DNA of 64,000 nt. Origin: Rhabdophis nuchalis (Eukaryota > Chordata > Lepidosauria > Squamata > Natricidae). This document shows positions 57,012 to 64,000 of this stretch, piece by piece. The notes beneath the pieces were generated by a model. The model made no database searches. It saw only the letters and a program-made list of their open reading frames with translations, and was not told the DNA's origin. The stretch lies in assembly GCA_039707465.1 (NCBI GenBank), contig CM077651.1, positions 24,231,019-24,295,018 of the forward strand. The letters run 5' to 3'. The position numbers and the translations under genes were made by a program. Each line of letters starts with the position of its first letter. Position 1 is the stretch's first letter.

Positions 57012-57456
57012 CAGTGATGGTGAACCTTTTTCTAAAGGCGTGCCAAAATTGTGTGCGTGCATGCTCATGCACACAATTCAATGCGCCTTGGTCATTTGCA
57101 CGACCCTCTCGCGCATGGGGGGAGTTTTCGCCCTCCCCAGGCTCCGGAGGGTTTCCTGAAGCCTGGGTAAGGCAAAAATAGCCTCTCCTGGAGACTCTCC
57201 TGACACCTGGGGAGGGCGAAAAATGAGCCCAACAGGCCCACTGGAAGTTGAGATGATCTGTTTCTGGCTTCCAGGAGCCCGAGGAGGCCATTTTCACCCT
57301 CCCTGGGCTTCAGGAAACCCTCCGGAGCCTCGGGAGGGTGAAAAACAGGCCCAACGGACCAACCAGGAGTTTGGAAACAAGCTGATGGCTCACGTGCCAG
57401 CAAATATGGCTATACGTGCCAGCTGTGGCACACGTGCCATAGGTTTGCCATCACGG
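57012..57456. mobile_element. hAT element, family B
   Basis: cagtgatggtgaaccttttt ... ataggtttgccatcacgg, 445 bp. Flanks atatagaa and atgtagaa (7 of 8). Contains two 'ccctccc..gggaggg' hairpin modules. Confidence 0.88.
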
Positions 57457-57499
57457 ATGTAGAACTTTATTGTATACTGCTTGGAAAATTGTTTTGCAA

Positions 57500-57865
57500 T
57501 ACAGGTAGTCCTTGACTTATGATCACAATTGAGCCCCATTTTTTTGTTGCTAAGCGAGACATTTGTTAAGTGAGTTTTTATTTTAGAACCTTTCTTGCCA
57601 TGGTTATTAGGTGAATTACTGCAGTTGTTAAATTAGTAACATGGTTGTTAAGTGAATCTGGCATCGCTTGTCAGAAAGGTACAAAAGGTGAGCACATGAA
57701 TTCCGGGCACAGCGACTGTCATAAACAGGAGTCAGTTGCCAAGCTGCTGAACTTTGACCCATGGGATGCCGCAACAGTTGTAAGTAGGGGAAATGGTCAT
57801 AAGTCACTTTTTTCAGTGCCCTTGTAACTTTGAACAGTCATTAAATGAACTGTTGTAAGTTGAGC
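57500..57865. mobile_element. Family F repeat, near complete
   Basis: acaggtagtccttgacttat, gctaagcgagacatttgtta, cagttgttaaattagtaaca, ggcatcgcttgtcagaaagg, ccaagctgctgaactttgac, gtcacttttttcagtgccct, gaactgttgtaagttgag. Ends are complementary (gtagtcc.ttgactta / taagttga.g). The final 'gactacctgta' is displaced by the following element. Confidence 0.82.
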
Positions 57866-58130
57866 AGAGGTGGTATTCAGCCGTTTTGGACCAGTTCGCC
57901 TGAACCAGTAGTGGAAATCACAGGTAAGCTCATCCCGGCTCTATGTCATCCTATTTAGGCACGTTTTCAAGCCATGTGCATGTGTGCAAGCCATACGCAC
58001 AATCAAAGCGCATGCACGCAAGGCCGAGCACATTTGTGGATGGGGCGCTGGTGCGTAAAGCGAGCGAGTGAGCACGCTCACATTTGCAAACCAGTAGGGA
58101 AAGTAAATTAATACCACCACCTGTATTATG
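57866..58130. mobile_element. hAT element, family D, at the right end of family F
   Basis: cagaggtggtattcagccgt ... gtaaattaataccaccacctg, with 'gttcgcctgaaccagtagtg'. It interrupts the last bases of the family F copy; no clear target duplication. Confidence 0.68.
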
Positions 58131-58289
58131 TGAGCTGCACTGGTTTCCAGTAGGTTTCCAGATGCAATGCAAGTGCTGTTGTTGACTTTGAAGTCCTACA
58201 AGATACAGGACCATGTTACTTGTAGTACCATCTGTTCCTGAGGATTTGGGGTCATTCTCACAGCTCTGATCTCTCCAGTGAAACCAGAG

Positions 58290-58424
58290 CAGTGTTTCTC
58301 AACCTTGCCGACTTTAAGTCCTGTGGACTTCAACTCCCAGAATTCCCCAGCCAGCTATGCTGGCTGGGGGATTCTGGGAGTTAAAGTCCACAGGATCTAA
58401 AGTCGCCAAGGTTGAGAAACACTG
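58290..58424. mobile_element. Fold-back hAT MITE, family A variant
   Basis: cagtgtttctcaaccttgcc ... aaggttgagaaacactg; 135-bp hairpin. Flanks aaccagag and aactggag (6 of 8). The TIR reads like a classic Charlie/Buster end. Confidence 0.9.
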
Positions 58425-59270
58425 AACTGGAGGGAGGCTATTCCATAGAGCTTTCCAGGAGCTTTCTCTAGCAGGACCCAGGAACAGGAGCAGATGTTCT
58501 CCAGCAGGCTCCTACTCTATGAAATAGCCTCCCTGATGAGATTTGGATGGTGTTCAACCTGTTGGCCATTTGGAAGAGTCTTTAAAAAATGGTTCTTTCT
58601 CCAGGTTTCGGGCGGAATCCAGGAGGTATGTGTTCGCTTTATTTTTGTGCAAATTTTTGAAGGTTCATCGATTATGCTTTGAATTGCTTGTTTTGTCTGT
58701 TTATGCTGTGTTTCTTATGGTGTGTTGTTGCCGTTAGCTGCTGAAATTCATCTGCCTAAGATAGGCAGTCTAATACGTTTGGTAGCAAAACAAAAAAGAA
58801 AAGAAAAGAAAAGAGTGTGAAGCTGTACACTTCAAGGTTCCCATATTTTTTTCAGTTAGGTTTTTGAGCTACCTTTCTGCAGTTCTCCTTTTGTTAAACT
58901 GTGGCAGCTATTGGAACCAAATTTGGCGAGTTGGTTTCAGCCAGCTGTGCTCTGAGTTAATTATTGCTTCCTGGCTTCTAAAGGATGTTTAACTCCGTAG
59001 TTTATTATACGTATACTTCTTTGGTAATACTCCCTTAACTGGTGCAAAGCAACAGTGACATCCACTGGCTGGCTGCTTTAAACACTGTAAAGTTGCTTCA
59101 TTGACCATTAGATGGAATGCTTAATATAAAAGATAGAGTATGTTAGCTGGGGAAAATGTTGAACATTATTACACATTGTGTGCACATGCAAGAGTATATG
59201 CATCCCTTTTCAACTTCATTATGCCTGATTTCCTGATATGACTAATTGGGTCCTTCGTGGAGAAGGGCGG
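58425..59270. other. Intron stretch without recognised repeats
   Basis: A short (AAAAG)n lies near 58793-58812. The open frames at 58494-58737 have no domain. Confidence 0.4.
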
Positions 59271-59273
59271 GAT

Positions 59274-59330
59274 ATAAATTTAAATAAATAAAATAAATAA
59301 ATAAATAAATTTAAATAAATAAATAAATAA
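59274..59330. repeat. (AAAT)n microsatellite
   Basis: AAATAAAT runs after 'gggcgggatataaattta', which resembles a retroelement 3' tail. Confidence 0.88.
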
Positions 59331-59378
59331 TTTGTTTCCTTAGTAGCTCATTTGTTGGAATTTGATAGTTATACTGGG

Positions 59379-59391
59379 GGGGGGGGGGGGA
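59379..59391. repeat. Poly-G tract
   Basis: Thirteen or so consecutive G in AT-rich context. A second run lies at 59908-59917 inside the family C element. Confidence 0.9.
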
Positions 59392-59571
59392 ACAGTAGCT
59401 GAGAATTTATTTTAAGGTAAGAATTCACAAATGCATAAGTGAGTTTTACAAAGGATTAGTAATATTAAAGACTATTATTCAGAAAGAGATACCTTCACAT
59501 ATTGTGGTTTAAACAACAGATACTATGCATACCACCAGTATCCTAGAAATTAGATAATCCATATTTTAGAG

Positions 59572-59976
59572 CAGGGATGTCAAATTCTCAATCTGTGGCT
59601 ATGCCCACGCACAGTTCAGTGGTGGAATTCAAAAAATGTTATTACCGGTTTGTGGGCGTGGCATGGTTTGGTGGGTGTGGCAGGGGAAGGATACTATAAA
59701 ATCTCCATTCCCAACTCACTCCAGGGGAAGGTTACTGCAAAATCCCCATTTCCTCCCGACCAGCTGGGACTTGGGAGGCAGAGATTAGATGGGGGCGGGG
59801 CCAGTCAGAGGAGGTATTTATTCTCCAAACTACTGAAAATTTCCACAACTGGTTCTCCAGAACTGGTCAGAACCAGCTGAATACCATCTCTGTCACAGTT
59901 TAGCAAAGGGGGGGGGGGGAGAAAGTCCCGATATATCACATGACGCTTCCGTGATGACGTGAATTTGACACCCCTG
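59572..59976. mobile_element. hAT MITE, family C, carrying a nested family D element
   Basis: cagggatgtcaaattctcaa ... cgtgaatttgacacccctg. Flanks ttttagag and ctttggag (6 of 8). Without the insertion it would be about 120 bp, the normal family C size. Confidence 0.85.
59617..59892. mobile_element. hAT element, family D, nested in family C
   Basis: cagtggtggaattcaaaaaa ... gctgaataccatctctg with 'accggtttgtgggcgtgg'. Target duplications gcacagtt and tcacagtt (7 of 8) are both family C sequence. Interior contains two 'ctccaggggaaggttactg'-like repeats. Confidence 0.88.
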
Positions 59977-59984
59977 CTTTGGAG

Positions 59985-60725
59985 AATGATCAATAAAATG
60001 TAATATTTTTAAACCCTGTAATATTTGAGCTTTTCTCACTTTAAATACTGACATAAGATATTAACAAAGGCTGAGGCATTATACAACTTTCTGTATAAAA
60101 TCTGGAATAAATAATATCTTTATTATGGTTTTGAAACTTAATAAGTGTGGGTGGAGTAAGTCTGATATTACCCACTTTTTCCTGACCTTCTGATAAATTG
60201 TAAACACTGATTTCATATACAGGAATAAAGTGGCACAGGAAACATGATTTTACGCTCAAAATGACTTCCAAGGTTATTTTCTCAATTTTTGTTTATATGT
60301 GGTCCCTATCTTAATTATTTGTCGCTTTAATATTCCACCACCTTTAAACTTCTTAAAAGATGAAGACTCGGCCTTTAATTATTTTCGAAAAGCTTATAAA
60401 TTAGATATCTTTGTAAGTATATGTCCCTTTTTAAAATTTTCTCACTGTTTCTTAGGCTATGGTAGTTCAAGGGCTAGATTATTGGCTGGTGAGTATTTCC
60501 AGGACACTGCCTCCTGTCCCTTCCACCATAACTAGGATGAGATATTGATTGTTTTGAATTTCAGCAATATTTTATTAAACTTTAATTGGAATTTACTGCA
60601 CCTATTTTCTGCTATTTTCTGCTATCTGTGCCTGAGTCATTGTTTATGACTCCAATACTGTCATGATAACGTTATAAATTGCAGCATGGTCCTGATTTAA
60701 AACAGGCTATATAATCATATGTAAC
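59985..60725. other. Intron stretch without recognised repeats
   Basis: Nothing recognised. Confidence 0.4.
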
Positions 60726-60734
60726 CCTGACTGC

Positions 60735-61003
60735 TCTTTAGAAGGCCAGATCCTGAAGATGAAACTTAAATATTTTGGCCACCTAATGAGAAGGAAGGAC
60801 TCACTGGAAAAGAGCCTAATGCTGGAATGATTGAGAGCAAATGAAGAAAGAGACGATAGAGAATGAGGAGGCTGGATGGAGACACTGAAGCAGTAGGCGT
60901 GAGCTTAAATGGACTCCAGAGGGTGGTAGAGGGCAGGAAGGCCTGGAGGAACATTGTCCATGGGGTCGCGATGGGTCGCACATGAATTCGCAACTAACAA
61001 CAT
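60735..61003 (+). mobile_element. Bov-B LINE 3' end
   Basis: ORF2 end LKYFGHLMRRKDSLEKSLML in frame (60762-60829), then the 3' UTR: tggactccagagggtggtag, ggaaggcctggaggaacatt, gtccatggggtcgcgatggg, gcaactaacaaca. Closely similar to 40035-40226. Confidence 0.92.
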
Positions 61004-61139
61004 ATAATCACCTAGATTTTATATGGTGGTTCTTGATTCTACTGTGGATAATTTTCCAATTATCAGTCTTATCAGTCAATCAATCACTGTATTACCGTAA
61101 TTACAGTCAATTCACTGCAATTAAAGGAGTTCCTGTGGA

Positions 61140-61350
61140 TTTTATTCTGCTAGTCAGTGCTGACTATAGGGGGCAGTCCTCATATCCATTTCAAGGGCTG
61201 TTGAGCCAGCACAGTCTGAAGAAGTTTCTACTGCCATGTAGCCAGCATAATGACATGGAACTCTGCTACCTTCCTATGAAAATGGCAGCTGTTTATCTCT
61301 TTATCTACATGTATTTGCATGCTTTTGAACTTCTAGGTTGGCAATAGCTA
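61140..61350 (-). mobile_element. Sauria-type SINE, 5'-truncated
   Basis: Reverse complement of the SINE body: agggggcagtcctcatatcc, gagccagcacagtctgaaga, gctaccttcctatgaaaatg, cttttgaacttctaggttgg. The tRNA head is missing. Confidence 0.85.
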
Positions 61351-61558
61351 GAGTGAGGAGAGGAACTTTGAAAAATCACACTATATTTTTTAAAAATTAA
61401 ATGTTAAATTAAAATTTTTAATTTAGTAATTTAAAATTCCTAATTTTATGCAACCTTTATTGGCCTCCTGATATTCTTACTGGTAGCATCATCTTAATCA
61501 AGTTTGGAAGTCAAGAGTCTGGGACTACAGTTTAACATGAACTGTAGAGTATATTAAT
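61351..61558. other. Intron stretch without recognised repeats
   Basis: Nothing recognised. Confidence 0.35.
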
Positions 61559-61559
61559 A

Positions 61560-61845
61560 TGTGGGAAATTACCCTGGGAAACAGAGCAACAAGACATAGC
61601 CAAGGGAATGGTTAGATAAAAGACAGCTTAGCCCACAGCAGGAATGTGGGCATAGTAAGAAGCTAAGAGACACCCCTTGTTTCTTAGATTGTCGAGGTAA
61701 GGGAATAGAGAAGTATTTTCAGACATGTATATAAATATTAAATTAAATTAAATGTAAGAAACTTGTAATGTAATCTTACAATAAAATTGGGTTAGCTAAA
61801 CCAGTGGTGTTTCTGGTTTGATCTACCTACAGTAGTAAGGCTGAC
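61560..61845 (+). mobile_element. Possible short LTR
   Basis: tgtgggaaattaccctggga start, acaataaaattgggttagct polyadenylation-like signal, and a ctacagtagtaaggctgaca end. TG...CA ends and about 285 bp fit a small retroviral LTR, but flanking 5-mers do not match. Confidence 0.38.
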
Positions 61846-62146
61846 ATAGAGCTACTTCAGAATCCCCTCTGAATATGAAATAAATAATCATTAATAAGGG
61901 GTATCAAAATGTAGCATTGCCTACCCACCAGTTGAAACAGTAGGAACAGCTTCTACCTGATGCAAACACCACTTCTGAAATGATCCGATTGTTTTATATT
62001 ATTTATAAGGTGACTCTGCCCAGAGACCCTTATAGGGGAAATGGGCAGCATAGAAAATTGATCCTATTCTATGCCAATGAACCTCTGACCTTGTTTGATG
62101 AGGGCATGCTGATACAGCTTGAATTCTGCAAATAAAGATAACAGGT

Positions 62147-62491
62147 AAAGGTTCCCCTCGCACATATGTACTAGTCATTCCCGACTCTAGGGGGCAGTGC
62201 TCATCTCCATTTCAAACCCAAGGAGCCAGCACTGTCCGAAGACGTCTCCGTGGTCATGTGGCCAGCATGATTAAACACCAAAGGCACACGGAACGCTGTT
62301 ACCTTCCCACCAAAGGTGGTTTCTTTTTTTACTTGCATTTTTACATGCTTTCGAACTGCTAGGTTGACAGAATCTGGGACAAGTAACGGTAACTCACTAC
62401 ATTATGCAGCGCTAGGGATTCAAACCGCCAAACTGCTGACCTTTCTGATCGACAAGCTCAGCATCTTAGCCATTGAGCCACCACGTCCCTG
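62147..62491 (-). mobile_element. Sauria-type SINE, full length
   Basis: aaaggttcccctcgcacata (tail), gtcattcccgactctagggg, gtctccgtggtcatgtggcc, ccaccaaaggtggtttcttt, then the inverted tRNA-like head ctgatcgacaagctcagcat. Same family as 17703. Confidence 0.92.
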
Positions 62492-62494
62492 CAA

Positions 62495-63831
62495 ATAAAG
62501 ATACATTTCAATTATCTTGGAAATTATCTTCTCCAAAAACATGAATAGTGCAAATATCCAGAAAGGGGAAAAATTGTATCCTTATTTTGCTCTGGGTGCT
62601 TTCTTGCCCCAGACTAGATAGGGAAAGAGAAGATGTTGCTCTTGAGATTCATCAGAGAGGCATGGCTCTGGTTGTTTATTAAAGTAGCCCTTTTGAGAGG
62701 GACTGAATCAATTTGGCCAGGTGTGGTAGCACAGTCATAACAACCTCTGCAACTGCTGATCTAAATATATTTATTTATGCATGAAAAAAACCCCTGCTGT
62801 GGCTATTGAATAAAATAGGTCTCCTTTGGAAGGCCTGTTAATACTGTAACTTTCAGGTTTCTTGAAAATTATCCTATTTATTTATTCATTTGGGTATTAA
62901 TGTAGTATATTTTTTAACTTAGCTCATATCAAAATATGTTTTTACCGTATGGAAATTATTTTACTACTCTTGAGTGGAAGAATCAGTGAAGCTCAACTAT
63001 ATCTCTCTCCTTCCTCTGTGCCAAAGTTATTTAGTGCAGATAATTAAAATTTACTGAGAGAGATTACCTTCTGTGGAAACACACTTGAAAGCATACTTTA
63101 AAATTGATTTTCCAAACCCAAAGTAGAAAATAGGCAGCTGCTCAATTGTTCAGTACTTTATAGATGAAGTCATCTGTTTAATAAAATTGCCTTGGTATAA
63201 AAACTGGTCGGATTTTTCATTGAAATGTTCTTCACAATCCATGAAGAATGCTAAGCATTTTTTTTCCTTAAAGAAAAAAAAATCATAAACATTGTGCTCT
63301 TGATCTAATCAGATGATTGATTCTAATTCTAATTAAATGTAAAGGTGATCGATCGTTTGGTCAATTTCTCTGCCCTTTTTTCCTTTTTTTCGCTGGTCAA
63401 TGATCATAATAAAGATTACGTCTTATCTTTCTTTCCCCCCTGTGTATCCTTTATAAAGTAGAGGGAACAGAAGTCTACACAATAAGGACTTCTACACTAG
63501 TAATTTATAATGTCAACCTTGTAGTAACAAAGTCTGTCTACATTAGTAATATACAGTACTTTCACAATGTTTGCTAGTGTGAACATGAAAATATTTTCTA
63601 TACAGTTGTATGTTTAAGAAACTACAAAGAAAACTACAAAGTATTTTAGCCAGCCAACACAATCCTAAGATCCATGTTTTGATTAGTTTCCATTAGATCA
63701 ACTATATATCCACTAGTATATAAATAATGTTAGTATTGAGGAAATAGGAGGACACACATTTTAATCTAGTACTAGCTAAAGTTTGAAAAGCCAAGGGTAA
63801 GGGATAAATGGTCAATGCATACAATGGAGTG

Positions 63832-63836
<5 letters not shown>
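62495..63836. other. Long intron stretch without recognised repeats
   Basis: AT-rich; no exon or mobile element recognised. Confidence 0.45.

Positions 63837-63919
<83 letters not shown>
63836..63919. repeat. (AAT)n microsatellite
   Basis: About 28 pure AAT units; the tail of the following family H element. Confidence 0.98.
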
Positions 63920-63927
<8 letters not shown>

Positions 63928-64000
63928 TTCTAAACCGCACCCTCTCCCCACAGGGACTCGGGGCGGTGCACAGGCACAGTAAAACAATAAATACATATAA
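63920..64000 (-). mobile_element. Family H retroelement 3' end, cut by the window edge
   Basis: taaaccgcaccctctcccca, cagggactcggggcggtgca, then an A-rich stretch. Nearly identical to the start of 47635-47700. Confidence 0.7.

Overview
This is vertebrate nuclear DNA. The set of repeats points to a squamate reptile, most likely a snake: CR1 and L2-like LINEs with pentanucleotide tails, Bov-B LINEs, Sauria-type tRNA SINEs, Penelope-like elements and many short hAT-type DNA transposons. AT content is high, no long open reading frame survives, and microsatellites are frequent.

Only one real coding segment is visible. It is a 104-bp internal exon at 152-255 on the + strand with a clean acceptor (ttttacag) and donor (gtaagt). 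It encodes 34 residues of the beta-trefoil core of an intracellular fibroblast growth factor (FHF subfamily); FGF14 is the best match and the exon corresponds to exon 3. I did not recognise the next exon (the one with the FENYY-type motif), so positions 256-64000 read as one large intron and 1-151 as the end of the preceding intron.

The rest is an archive of transposition. Region by region: 2.4-9.3 kb holds short fold-back MITEs, CR1/L2 tails, a tRNA-like SINE, a (TCC)n/(TTC)n tract and a Penelope-like fragment. 10.6-14.4 kb holds hAT MITEs, an L1-like 3' region with a GT/AT/AG/CA compound microsatellite, and a fragment resembling exon 1 of UBA2 next to a DNA-transposon end. 14.7-25 kb holds SINEs, LTR candidates, a decayed Bov-B reverse-transcriptase fragment and MITEs. 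26-30 kb holds a CR1 3' end split by a hAT element and a nearly 2-kb L2-like LINE on the minus strand. 31-42 kb holds SINEs, CR1s, a nested LINE/MITE stack, an LTR, and a CR1 with a Bov-B inside it. 45-54 kb holds LINE ends, a solo LTR with a 5-bp target duplication, a Penelope-like reverse transcriptase with an intact catalytic motif, and more hAT elements. 55-64 kb holds further SINEs, hAT elements (one nested in another) and an (AAT)n tract.

The strongest pattern beyond ordinary annotation is that at least five sequence-distinct short-element families all make 8-bp target duplications, mostly with TA in the middle (nnnTAnnn). That is the signature of Buster-type hAT transposases and suggests one transposase type mobilised them all. 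Other points worth a second look are two different hAT families abutting at one target site, the captured UBA2-like exon, and hammerhead-ribozyme-like motifs in the Penelope termini.
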